Part shown: positions 1 through 5,329 of the stretch, one piece after another
Layout: the number at the start of each line of letters is the position of its first letter
How positions within the stretch are numbered: the first letter of the stretch is position 1
Assembly (NCBI GenBank): GCA_002432565.1
Contig: DJFP01000095.1
Coordinates: 1-6,636, forward strand
Origin: Flavobacteriales bacterium UBA5869
GTDB taxonomy: Bacteria; Bacteroidota; Bacteroidia; Flavobacteriales_D; Crocinitomicaceae
Reading direction: 5' to 3'
Length of the DNA stretch: 6,636 nucleotides
The notes under the pieces: model-generated
What the model was told of the DNA's origin: nothing
Seen by the model: the letters and a program-made list of their open reading frames with translations, nothing else
Database searches by the model: none
Position numbers and translations under genes: made by a program

Positions 1-1238
1 CGCAAATCTCCTTTCGGGGTAAACACATAAATCTCATCGTGGAACAGGTTCATCTTAAACTCTTCCACGAAATCCATCGCATTCACATCCGGATTTTCTA
101 ACAAGTCCCGGATCTCAGAAATCCAGCGGTCGAATTTGCTGTCATCTTTCTGGTTCTCCTTGTAGCGGTAATGAGCTGCCAATCCTTTCTCTGCAATTTC
201 ATCCATGCGCTTGGTACGGATCTGAACTTCTACCCATTTTCCCTGCGGCGACATAACGGTTGTATGCAAAGATTCATAACCGTTTGCACGTGGTGTAGAA
301 ATCCAGTCCCGCAAACGATCGGGGCTCGGCTGATAAAAATCCGTTACGATGGAATACACCCGCCAGCAATCGGCCTTTTCCATTTCAATCGGCGTGTCCA
401 AAATAATCCGGACAGCAAACAAATCAAACACCTCTTCAAATGGAAGGTCCTTGCTCTGCATTTTTCTCCAGATGGAAGAAATGGATTTGGTACGTGCTTT
501 AATATCGAAATGATATCCTTCTTTATTCAGTGCTTCACGGATCGGGTTCACAAAACGGCGAATAAAACGGTTCCGGACATCTTCGGTAGATTTCAATTTC
601 AGTTGAATATCCCGGTAAATCTCGGTTTCCGTATACTTCATCGCAAGATCTTCCAATTCCGTTTTGATGGAATAAAGACCCAAGCGGTGTGCTAAGGGTG
701 CATACAGGAATTTGGTCTCGGAAGCAATTTTGATCTGCTTATCCGGCGACATACTTTCCAGTGTACGCATATTGTGCAGACGATCGGCCAATTTGATCAG
801 GACAACCCGCAAATCATCCGAAATGGTCAGGATCATTTTACGGAAGTTCTCAGCCTGGATAGAGGTATTCTGATCAAAAACATCCGGGATTTTCGTCAGT
901 CCGTCAATAATTCTCCGGGCTTTTTCTCCGAAAAGATCTTCCACATCCTGCAAAGTGATGTGCGTATCTTCAACGGTATCATGCAAAAGCGCACAGGCAA
1001 TGGAAGTTGCTCCCAATCCCATTTCTTCGACGCAGATGCGCGCCACGGCAATCGGATGATAAATATAAGGCTCACCGGATTTTCTGCGCATGTCTTTATG
1101 CGCCTCAACGGCAACATCAAAAGCTTTTCGAATGTAGGCAGTATCCTGACGGGTCCTGTTCTTTGTAGCTTTTAAAAGTCCTTTAAAAGCGCTTAATATT
1201 TCTAATCGTTCTTTTTCTAAATCTATCTGAGCTTCCAT
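1..1238 (-). CDS. Bifunctional (p)ppGpp synthetase/hydrolase, RelA/SpoT (RSH) family, C-terminal part outside the window
   Basis: Makes (p)ppGpp from ATP and GDP/GTP and also hydrolyses it: the central cytoplasmic enzyme of the stringent response. I translated 412 codons from the ATG at 1238; the frame stays open to the left edge, so the regulatory C-terminus is missing. The hydrolase domain (about residues 30-200) keeps the metal-binding HD residues: H61 in GEPYIYHP, H86-D87 with E90-D91 in LLHDTVEDT, and D152 in LADRLHNMRT. The synthetase domain (about 245-360) has RTKS (249-252), D272 in FDLFAVRI, the RLRD loop (308-311), GYESLHTTV (320-328) and E337 in VEVQIRT. A TGS domain begins near residue 402 (EIYVFTPKG). 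Both active sites look complete, so it should be bifunctional (rel/spoT type) rather than a synthetase-only RelA. The ATG follows a TAnnTTTG promoter box by about 30 bases. The family is certain; I leave out a symbol because rel, relA and spoT are used inconsistently in this phylum. Confidence 0.96.
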   Translation of the reverse strand, partial: MEAQIDLEKERLEILSAFKGLLKATKNRTRQDTAYIRKAFDVAVEAHKDMRRKSGEPYIYHPIAVARICVEEMGLGATSIACALLHDTVEDTHITLQDVEDLFGEKARRIIDGLTKIPDVFDQNTSIQAENFRKMILTISDDLRVVLIKLADRLHNMRTLESMSPDKQIKIASETKFLYAPLAHRLGLYSIKTELEDLAMKYTETEIYRDIQLKLKSTEDVRNRFIRRFVNPIREALNKEGYHFDIKARTKSISSIWRKMQSKDLPFEEVFDLFAVRIILDTPIEMEKADCWRVYSIVTDFYQPSPDRLRDWISTPRANGYESLHTTVMSPQGKWVEVQIRTKRMDEIAEKGLAAHYRYKENQKDDSKFDRWISEIRDLLENPDVNAMDFVEEFKMNLFHDEIYVFTPKGDL

Positions 1239-1266
1239 ACCCTTAGCGGAATCAATCTTTAAGATA

Positions 1267-1274
1267 CAAATTTA
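1267..1274 (-). promoter_or_regulatory. Putative Bacteroidota -7 promoter box of the RSH gene
   Basis: On the minus strand this reads TAAATTTG, an exact match to the TAnnTTTG element recognised by the Bacteroidota primary sigma factor. It would place the transcript start near 1261 and leave a leader of about 20 bases before the ATG at 1238. No convincing TTG-type -33 element is visible at the usual distance, so the call rests on the -7 match and its position. Confidence 0.5.
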
Positions 1275-1340
1275 AGAGGAATTAGCCTGTCTTTTCAGGT
1301 CATTTTAGGAAGTGTTAACAGGAGAACGTTAATTCCCGAG

Positions 1341-1437
1341 AAGGTTCAAAAGTTAAAAAAGTTCAATGGTTCCAAGTATCCAGGTTTAAAAAATACCGCA
1401 TTTGGAACTCTTTGAACATTTTTTGAACCTTTTGAAC
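1341..1437. repeat. Long imperfect palindrome made of GTTCAA-like words (possible terminator or intergenic repeat element)
   Basis: The left arm (1341-1375) carries GTTCAA-like words at 1344, 1352, 1361 and 1369. The right arm (1402-1437) carries their complement, GAAC, at 1405, 1414, 1425 and 1434. The arms pair over most of 35 bases (GTTCAAAAG, AAAAAA, GTTCA and GTTCCAA segments) with only small bulges, around a loop of about 26 bases. The element begins about 10 bases after the stop of the SIMPL gene and ends about 100 bases before the RSH start, so it fills the only long gap in the window (1239-1447). It could terminate SIMPL transcription, since its arms contain runs of T, but there is no clean U-tract after the stem. 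I see no gene in this gap. Confidence 0.75.
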
Positions 1438-1447
1438 GCTATAAACG

Positions 1448-2179
1448 CTAGTTTACTTCGTACTTCAAGCGAATGGTAATATTGGCGGTTTTCTTCTTGG
1501 AGCTGGTATTGAAATTCCCGCCCCAGGAAAATTGCTCGGAAGAGTTTTCCCCGGTGATCTGGAACACTCCCATGTCAGCAGTTTTTAATTTCCCCAAACT
1601 TCCGCCGGCGTTCAGGGCAATCTTTTCCGCGCGGTTCCTGGCATCTTTTGTTGCAGATTCTATCATCTTCACTTTCAGCTGCGCCAGTTTGGTGTAATAG
1701 TATTCCGGCGGAAAGGAATTCAGCTCCACTCCGGCATCGATTAATTCGGTTACTTCCCGCGAGACATTCTCAACCATGTCTACATTTTTCGACTGTACTT
1801 TCAGGTTTTGGGTCAATTGGTATCCGTTGAAAACCGTATTGCGCAATTGGCCGTTCTGATCATAGTCATAAAAGAAATCCTTTTGAATATCAACCGCTTC
1901 AAGGATCAGCTCGTCGGATTTAATTCCTTTTGACGACAAATATTTCCGGATTGCCTGCTGGTCTTTGTTCAATTCACTGTAAGCCGTTTTGAGGTCATAA
2001 TTCTTTTTGGAAAAACTTCCTCTCCAAACAATCAGATCACTGGTGAAATTTTCTTCTCCGGACCCTGTCACACTGATCGCATCTGCCGTTTTGGAACGGT
2101 TTTTATATCCGTTTGCCAGGAAAAATCCTGTGATGATAACTGCCAAAGCAATAATAATTGTATTCAAATGCTGTTTCAT
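1448..2179 (-). CDS. SIMPL (DUF541) domain protein, N-terminally anchored or secreted
   Basis: A 243-residue protein of the SIMPL/DUF541 family (relatives include E. coli YggE). These are envelope proteins whose biochemical activity is poorly defined; some are linked to oxidative-stress tolerance or outer-membrane assembly. Residues 7-23 form one hydrophobic segment, either an uncleaved membrane anchor or a signal peptide; there is no lipobox cysteine. The SIMPL fold starts at ISVTGSGE (35-42), a typical first strand, and continues through the helix ATKDARNRAEKIA (176-188), where family members carry a conserved A..A...A pattern, to the final strand TANITIRLKYEV (231-242). The length fits the family. 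It lies between the lipoprotein array and the RSH gene, with a strong terminator upstream, so it probably has its own promoter, although I could not find a good TAnnTTTG box in the short space available (2180-2208). A long palindrome follows the stop. Confidence 0.88.
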   Translation of the reverse strand: MKQHLNTIIIALAVIITGFFLANGYKNRSKTADAISVTGSGEENFTSDLIVWRGSFSKKNYDLKTAYSELNKDQQAIRKYLSSKGIKSDELILEAVDIQKDFFYDYDQNGQLRNTVFNGYQLTQNLKVQSKNVDMVENVSREVTELIDAGVELNSFPPEYYYTKLAQLKVKMIESATKDARNRAEKIALNAGGSLGKLKTADMGVFQITGENSSEQFSWGGNFNTSSKKKTANITIRLKYEVN

Positions 2180-2208
2180 AGCCCTTTGGTTTTGATTTGA
2201 ACGAATAT

Positions 2209-2235
2209 AAAAAAAGTCCGGTAAAAACCGGACTT
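2209..2235 (-). terminator. Strong intrinsic terminator after lipoprotein gene 1
   Basis: Read on the minus strand, a perfect 9-bp stem (AAGTCCGGT pairing with ACCGGACTT, positions 2227-2235 and 2214-2222) closes a 4-base loop and runs into seven T residues (2209-2215). It starts 24 bases after the stop of the lipoprotein gene at 2259-2693 and ends 30 bases before the SIMPL start, so it should separate the two transcription units. Confidence 0.9.
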
Positions 2236-2258
2236 ACTGGGTATCTAATTCAAGATCT

Positions 2259-2693
2259 TTATTTTGATTTTTCAAATGTCAGCGTATACACTTCTTTTTC
2301 GTTACCGAATTCGGTGTTGATTTCCGTGTATTCGATCTTCAACGTCTTTTTGGACTCCTCTAAAATCTGCCATACCGTTGTGCTTCCGCCTTCGGTCAAC
2401 GATATTTGCGTATCCGTATTCGTCCATGTTCCGGGAGAAACATCCGTATTACCGTTCACGGCAAATGTCCAGACATACGAACCATCCTCCTTAAATTCAA
2501 TAAATCCGGCATTTGTATAGTTTGTAGCATCTTCCAAAGTACCATCCAGGTAATACTTGTACTCATACAGCGTATTATTCCACTTTCCGCTTTTTGAATA
2601 CAAATGCTTTTCAATTCTTTTTTCTTTGGAACAACTGCTGAAACCAACAGCAAAAACAGTCAATACAAGCAGTAATTTGGTTACGTTTTTCAT
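2259..2693 (-). CDS. Small lipoprotein, lipocalin-like family; paralogue 1 of 3 in tandem
   Basis: A 144-residue lipoprotein. MKNVTKLLLV...GFSSC gives a signal peptide with a lipobox and Cys21 as the lipidated residue. After it come SKEKRIEK, the GKW motif (36-38), a stretch of short beta-strand-like segments (YKYYLDG, AGFIEFKEDGSYVWTF), GTW (88-90) and ISLTEGG...WQILEESKKTLKIEY. This order (GKW, FxxDGxY, GTW, strand, W.I, L.KK.L.L) resembles the lipocalin-like domains common in Bacteroidota lipoproteins (Lipocalin_4 type); no ligand or function can be read from it. It is closest to paralogue 3 (shared CSKEKRIEK, YKYYL, NAG.IEF, WTN, EKEVYT) but ends in TLTFEKSK instead of the YYLERA tail of the other two. 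It has its own TAnnTTTG box and a strong terminator. The position after Cys is not acidic, so a surface-export signal is not evident. Confidence 0.85.
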   Translation of the reverse strand: MKNVTKLLLVLTVFAVGFSSCSKEKRIEKHLYSKSGKWNNTLYEYKYYLDGTLEDATNYTNAGFIEFKEDGSYVWTFAVNGNTDVSPGTWTNTDTQISLTEGGSTTVWQILEESKKTLKIEYTEINTEFGNEKEVYTLTFEKSK

Positions 2694-2713
2694 AAATCGA
2701 TCTTAATTTTTGC

Positions 2714-2721
2714 CAAATCTA
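2714..2721 (-). promoter_or_regulatory. Putative -7 promoter box of lipoprotein gene 1
   Basis: The minus strand reads TAGATTTG, an exact TAnnTTTG match, 20 bases upstream of the ATG at 2693. The region further upstream is T-rich but shows no exact TTG at the expected -33 distance. The downstream leader (GGCAAAAATTAAG) resembles the leader of paralogue 3 (GTGCCAAATTTAA), consistent with a promoter copied along with the gene. Confidence 0.6.
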
Positions 2722-2738
2722 CACTAAAAAACGAATAA

Positions 2739-2797
2739 ATAAAAAGCCATTCTTTTCAGTTCTCAAAATGAATACTTTTTCAATTCACATTCATTTT
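2739..2797 (-). terminator. Weak or decayed terminator region after lipoprotein gene 2
   Basis: On the minus strand a perfect 9-bp AT-rich inverted repeat (AAAATGAAT and ATTCATTTT, positions 2789-2797 and 2765-2773) with a 15-base loop follows the stop of gene 2 by about 8 bases. A second, weak A/T stem (GAAAAG, loop AATGG, CTTTTT) then runs into TTTTTATTT. The second part matches the strong terminator of gene 3 in sequence (GAATGGCTTTTT) but has lost most of its 5' arm. Termination here is probably less efficient than at the other two lipoprotein genes. Confidence 0.4.
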
Positions 2798-2805
2798 CAG
2801 CATCT

Positions 2806-3237
2806 TCAATGAGCTCTTTCCAAATAGTAATCATACACATATTTAGTCGTAGTATGAGATCCCGGACCTCCCCAACCTGTGAAGGTGGTTACGTAATAAG
2901 TCTCGTACAAAGTCATTTTATCCTTTTTGGGGTCTCTTGTAATATAAAAGATTGTCGTTTTTCCATCTGACCAGGTAACTGTGATTTTGTCTTCATCGTT
3001 TATCCAGGTACCTGTTTGTGTGGTTGTTTTCGGCCAAAGATTAAGAATTTTGACAATTGTCTTGTCTTTGTTAAACTCAAAACTCCCAGCATCCAGATGT
3101 ATAGTATTCAATTTTCTAATATTCCACTTACCGGAACCTCGAACTAATTTATTTTCAATCCTCTGCGCTTTGGAACAAGCGGTTAACACCGAGGTGAAAA
3201 CCACAAATAAGAACAGCAATTTGATGACACTTTTCAT
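2806..3237 (-). CDS. Small lipoprotein, lipocalin-like family; paralogue 2 of 3 in tandem, most divergent
   Basis: A 143-residue lipoprotein with signal MKSVIKLLFL...VLTAC and lipid Cys21, as in its neighbours. It keeps the SK..RIE motif after the cysteine, GKW at 36-38, a GSFEFNKDKTI strand pair (51-61), GTW (76-78), ITVTWSDGKTT and DPKKDKMTL, and ends in YYLERAH, matching paralogue 3's YYLERAD. Compared with the other two it lacks about 12 residues between GKW and the FEF strand (the YKYYL...NY segment) and has instead an extra glycine-rich loop near the C-terminus (TGWGGPGSHTTT, 120-131), so the total length is nearly unchanged. It is probably an envelope lipoprotein with a lipocalin-like barrel; the function is unknown. 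The promoter is not clear: only a degenerate TACTTTTA lies upstream. Downstream is a weakened terminator. Confidence 0.83.
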   Translation of the reverse strand: MKSVIKLLFLFVVFTSVLTACSKAQRIENKLVRGSGKWNIRKLNTIHLDAGSFEFNKDKTIVKILNLWPKTTTQTGTWINDEDKITVTWSDGKTTIFYITRDPKKDKMTLYETYYVTTFTGWGGPGSHTTTKYVYDYYLERAH

Positions 3238-3258
3238 TTAGGATGATTTAATTCCTGC

Positions 3259-3266
3259 TAAAAGTA
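3259..3266 (-). promoter_or_regulatory. Possible degenerate -7 box of lipoprotein gene 2
   Basis: The minus strand reads TACTTTTA, one mismatch (final G to A) from TAnnTTTG, 21 bases upstream of the ATG at 3237. This spacing equals that seen at genes 1 and 3, but no -33 element is visible. It could be a weak promoter or a chance match in AT-rich DNA. Confidence 0.25.
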
Positions 3267-3303
3267 AGACTTATACCCATTAATTCCACTAAAAGTTATC
3301 GAC

Positions 3304-3333
3304 AAAAAAAGCCATTCCTTCGGGAACAGCTTT
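3304..3333 (-). terminator. Strong intrinsic terminator after lipoprotein gene 3
   Basis: On the minus strand AAAGCTGTTCC pairs with GGAATGGCTTT (11 bp including two G-U pairs) around a CGAA tetraloop, followed by a run of T (3304-3310). It begins 28 bases after the stop of gene 3 and should prevent read-through into gene 2. Confidence 0.88.
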
Positions 3334-3361
3334 TGTGTGAATTTATTTGGTAGTTACGAAT

Positions 3362-3796
3362 TCAATCTGCTCTTTCCAGATAGTAAGTGTACACTTCTTT
3401 TTCTGCAGTATCATTATAGTATTCCGTTTGTTCCAGTGTCATCTTCCCTTTCTTAGGACCTTCAGCACTTCTCATTACAGTTGTTTCTCCGTCCGCTGTT
3501 ATAGTGATATTATCCTCCGAATTCGTCCAGTTACCAGCACTTACTTCCGGAGATCCGCTCAAGGTAATAGTCAGAACGCAGGTTCCTTTTTTATCAAATT
3601 CAATGGTCCCCGCATTCGGATAATTTTCCGAATAGTTTAACTCATTGTTTAAGTAATACTTGTAGTCGATGGAAGTGATTTTCCATTTACCGTCTTTTTT
3701 GATCAACTGTTTCTCAATACGCTTCTCTTTGGAACAAGAACTGAAACCAATTAAGAGTATAACGAGCAGGGAAAGAATTTTAATGTGTGTTTTCAT
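3362..3796 (-). CDS. Small lipoprotein, lipocalin-like family; paralogue 3 of 3 in tandem
   Basis: A 144-residue lipoprotein. The frame is open further upstream to an ATG at 3877, but I chose the ATG at 3796 because it gives MKTHIKILSLLVILLIGFSSC, a normal lipoprotein signal with Cys21 exactly as in the two paralogues, and because the TAnnTTTG box (3820-3827) lies inside the longer reading. The mature part has SKEKRIEK, GKW (36-38), YKYYLNN, AGTIEFDKKG, GNW (88-90, GTW in the others), ITITADGETTV, PKKGKMTLEQTEYY and the tail YTYYLERAD. It resembles the lipocalin-like domains of Bacteroidota lipoproteins; ligand and role are unknown. Its N-terminal half matches paralogue 1 and its C-terminal tail matches paralogue 2, so it is the best link between the two. 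It has a second cysteine, Cys73, with no partner in the mature chain except the lipidated one. Confidence 0.85.
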   Translation of the reverse strand: MKTHIKILSLLVILLIGFSSCSKEKRIEKQLIKKDGKWKITSIDYKYYLNNELNYSENYPNAGTIEFDKKGTCVLTITLSGSPEVSAGNWTNSEDNITITADGETTVMRSAEGPKKGKMTLEQTEYYNDTAEKEVYTYYLERAD

Positions 3797-3819
3797 GAGA
3801 CTGTGGATTAAATTTGGCA

Positions 3820-3827
3820 CAAAAGTA
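3820..3827 (-). promoter_or_regulatory. Putative -7 promoter box of lipoprotein gene 3
   Basis: The minus strand reads TACTTTTG, an exact TAnnTTTG match, 24 bases upstream of the chosen ATG (3796). A TTG 23 bases further upstream, inside the GGTTGA arm of the hairpin at 3843-3865, could act as -33, at the long end of the accepted spacing. The start would fall near 3814, which supports 3796 over 3877 as the start codon. Confidence 0.6.
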
Positions 3828-3842
3828 CCACTTCGTCCACTC

Positions 3843-3865
3843 AAAAAAATCAACCTTTCGGTTGA
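3843..3865 (-). terminator. Second, short terminator-like hairpin after fahA
   Basis: On the minus strand TCAACC pairs perfectly with GGTTGA around a GAAA tetraloop and is followed by seven T (3843-3849). It lies 10 bases beyond the main fahA terminator and overlaps the presumed -33 region of lipoprotein gene 3. The six-pair stem is short, so it is probably a back-up. Confidence 0.65.
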
Positions 3866-3875
3866 TATCAGGTAC

Positions 3876-3906
3876 AAAAAAACCGTCAGCCAAACAGCCG
3901 ACGGTT
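3876..3906 (-). terminator. Strong intrinsic terminator of fahA
   Basis: On the minus strand AACCGTCGGC pairs with GCTGACGGTT (10 bp, one G-U pair) around a 6-base loop and continues into seven T (3876-3882). It begins about 20 bases after the fahA stop codon at 3926. Confidence 0.92.
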
Positions 3907-3925
3907 CTCTATATCTTAATAAATC

Positions 3926-5206
3926 TTAGTTCTTGGCAGGAAGCACTTTCCCGGAAACTTCGCCGAAACCAATGCGAACACCGTCCTTGGAAGAGAATCC
4001 GCGCATGATCACGTTATCTCCGTCCTGGATGAATTTACGCTCAGTTCCGTCATTCATTTTCAAAGGCTTGGTACCTTTCCATGCCAGTTCCAACATAGAA
4101 CCGTAAGAATCAGGTGTTGGCCCTGAAATGGTCCCCGAACCAAGCAAATCTCCGCAGCGGATATTACATCCGTTTACCGTATGATGCGCCAGCTGCTGCG
4201 CCATGTTCCAATACATGTATTTGAAATTGGAAGTACAGATCTTCGTTTCTGCCCCGTTTTCAGGCTCGATGAATACCTCTAATTGAATATCGTAGGATAA
4301 TTGTCCTTCGTATTTCAAATACGAAAGTACTTCCGGATCTTGTTTCGGTCCGTCTGTTTTAAATGGCTGCAATGCGTCCAGGGTAACAATCCATGGTGAA
4401 ATAGACGATGCGAAATTCTTAGCCAGGAATGGTCCGAGCGGAACATATTCCCATGTTTGGATATCACGTGCCGACCAATCATTGAACAACACCATCCCGA
4501 AGATAAAATCTTCCGCTTCTTCGGTAGAAATAGACTCACCCAAAGGTTTCCCATCGAAAGTAATGAATGCAGTTTCCAACTCGAAATCCAGGTTGCGGCA
4601 AGGTGCAAAGATCGGCGGTTCTTCCGGGTTCGGTTTGATTTGGCCTTTCGGTCGCGTTACCGGTTCTCCGGAGATAATGATGGAACTCGCTCTTCCGTGA
4701 TAACCAACCGGAAGCCACAACCAGTTCGGCAGCAAGGCATTTGCGGGATCGCGGAACATCATTCCAACGTTTGTGGCATGCTCGCGGCTCGAGTAAAAAT
4801 CCGTGTAATCGCCGATCTGAACCGGCATGCACATTTTCACGCTTTCAACAGACATGAGCACCTGCTCTACATGCTGCTCGTTCTTTTGTAAATCCGGCTG
4901 ATTTGCATCAAACAGTTTAGACAAGCGGTTTCTTAGATCACGAACTGCTTTTTTCCCTTTCTTCATCATCGGATTGAGTGAATCCGTATCAAAATCACTC
5001 AACTCGAAAGGCAGGTTCTCCAAATACCCCAATACGTGCAATGTTTTCAGATCGATCACTTTATCTCCGATCCGGGAAGCTACATGCGGCTTCAGGTTTT
5101 CATTTCTAACGACACCAAAAGGCAGGTTTTGAATCGGGAAATCCGAATTGGAAGGAACTTCTATCCAGGATTTCAAAGCGGGATTATTTGCAGGTATTTG
5201 TGACAT
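3926..5206 (-). CDS. fahA: Fumarylacetoacetase (EC 3.7.1.2)
   Basis: Hydrolyses 4-fumarylacetoacetate to fumarate and acetoacetate, the last step of phenylalanine/tyrosine breakdown through homogentisate, in the cytoplasm. At 426 residues it has the length of the full two-domain enzyme (small N-terminal SH3-like domain with FGVVR at 30-34, then the FAH catalytic domain). Visible active-site residues, matched by motif to the mouse enzyme: D136 in TDFYSS, Y138, H143 (catalytic base) in REHATNVG, R152, E209 and E211 in DFELET, D243 in NDWSARD, K263 in LAKNF, T359 in GSGTIS and E373 in MLELAWKG. D136, E209, E211 and D243 are the metal ligands. No other homogentisate-pathway gene (hmgA, hpd, maiA) is beside it. 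It has its own TAnnTTTG box and a double terminator, so it is probably transcribed alone. The start MSQIPANNPALKSWI fits the family and sits close behind the promoter box. Confidence 0.97.
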   Translation of the reverse strand: MSQIPANNPALKSWIEVPSNSDFPIQNLPFGVVRNENLKPHVASRIGDKVIDLKTLHVLGYLENLPFELSDFDTDSLNPMMKKGKKAVRDLRNRLSKLFDANQPDLQKNEQHVEQVLMSVESVKMCMPVQIGDYTDFYSSREHATNVGMMFRDPANALLPNWLWLPVGYHGRASSIIISGEPVTRPKGQIKPNPEEPPIFAPCRNLDFELETAFITFDGKPLGESISTEEAEDFIFGMVLFNDWSARDIQTWEYVPLGPFLAKNFASSISPWIVTLDALQPFKTDGPKQDPEVLSYLKYEGQLSYDIQLEVFIEPENGAETKICTSNFKYMYWNMAQQLAHHTVNGCNIRCGDLLGSGTISGPTPDSYGSMLELAWKGTKPLKMNDGTERKFIQDGDNVIMRGFSSKDGVRIGFGEVSGKVLPAKN

Positions 5207-5227
5207 TTCTTTGCTTTTTTATAGAAA

Positions 5228-5235
5228 CAAAGATA
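5228..5235 (-). promoter_or_regulatory. Putative -7 promoter box of fahA
   Basis: The minus strand reads TATCTTTG, an exact TAnnTTTG match, 21 bases upstream of the fahA ATG. A weak TTTAG lies about 19 bases further up, in the position of a -33 element but without the usual TTG; that part falls inside the heptad-repeat palindrome. Confidence 0.55.
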
Positions 5236-5329
5236 AGACTTTAGAGACATGAGACTAAAGACCACAGACAGTAGACTTGATTTTTTTGCAAATTCAAGTC
5301 TATGGTCTTGCGTCTAATGTCTTTGGTCT
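5236..5329. repeat. Palindrome of heptad repeats, AGACnnn facing GTCTnnn
   Basis: The left arm has AGAC at 5236, 5245, 5252, 5259, 5266 and 5273 (spacings 9, 7, 7, 7, 7). The right arm has GTCT at 5298, 5305, 5312, 5319 and 5326 (all 7). The arms also pair directly: 5272-5280 with 5294-5302 (9 of 9) and 5245-5264 with 5303-5322 (17 of 20), with one extra heptad (5265-5271) on the left and a 13-base loop containing seven T. The right arm overlaps the last codons and the stop of the SGNH gene, and the left arm reaches the fahA promoter box. It may act as a terminator or RNA-stability hairpin, or be a dispersed repeat element. Confidence 0.9.

Noticed and set aside
171..1175. Plus-strand open frames of 174 and 133 residues (171-695 and 774-1175) and a minus-strand frame of 74 residues at 896-1120.
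   Set aside because: They lie opposite to or out of frame with the RSH gene, whose reading shows all catalytic motifs. Their translations are low-complexity and resemble no family.
1313..1320. TGTTAACA perfect 8-bp palindrome upstream of the RSH gene.
   Set aside because: A single 8-bp palindrome in AT-rich DNA is expected by chance, and it is not repeated near other promoters here, so I do not call it an operator.
2197..2520. Plus-strand frame of 107 residues overlapping lipoprotein gene 1.
   Set aside because: It begins inside the terminator region and runs antisense to a clear lipoprotein gene; no promoter box or signal supports it.
3797..3877. N-terminal extension of lipoprotein gene 3 to the ATG at 3877.
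   Set aside because: The extension would be translated from the fahA terminator and the lipoprotein's own promoter box, and it would bury the signal peptide. The ATG at 3796 gives the same signal and Cys21 as in both paralogues.
4457..4891. Plus-strand frame of 144 residues antisense to fahA, plus shorter frames there in other readings.
   Set aside because: The opposite strand encodes a complete fumarylacetoacetase with intact active site; the antisense translation is an Arg/His-rich shadow with no recognisable motif.
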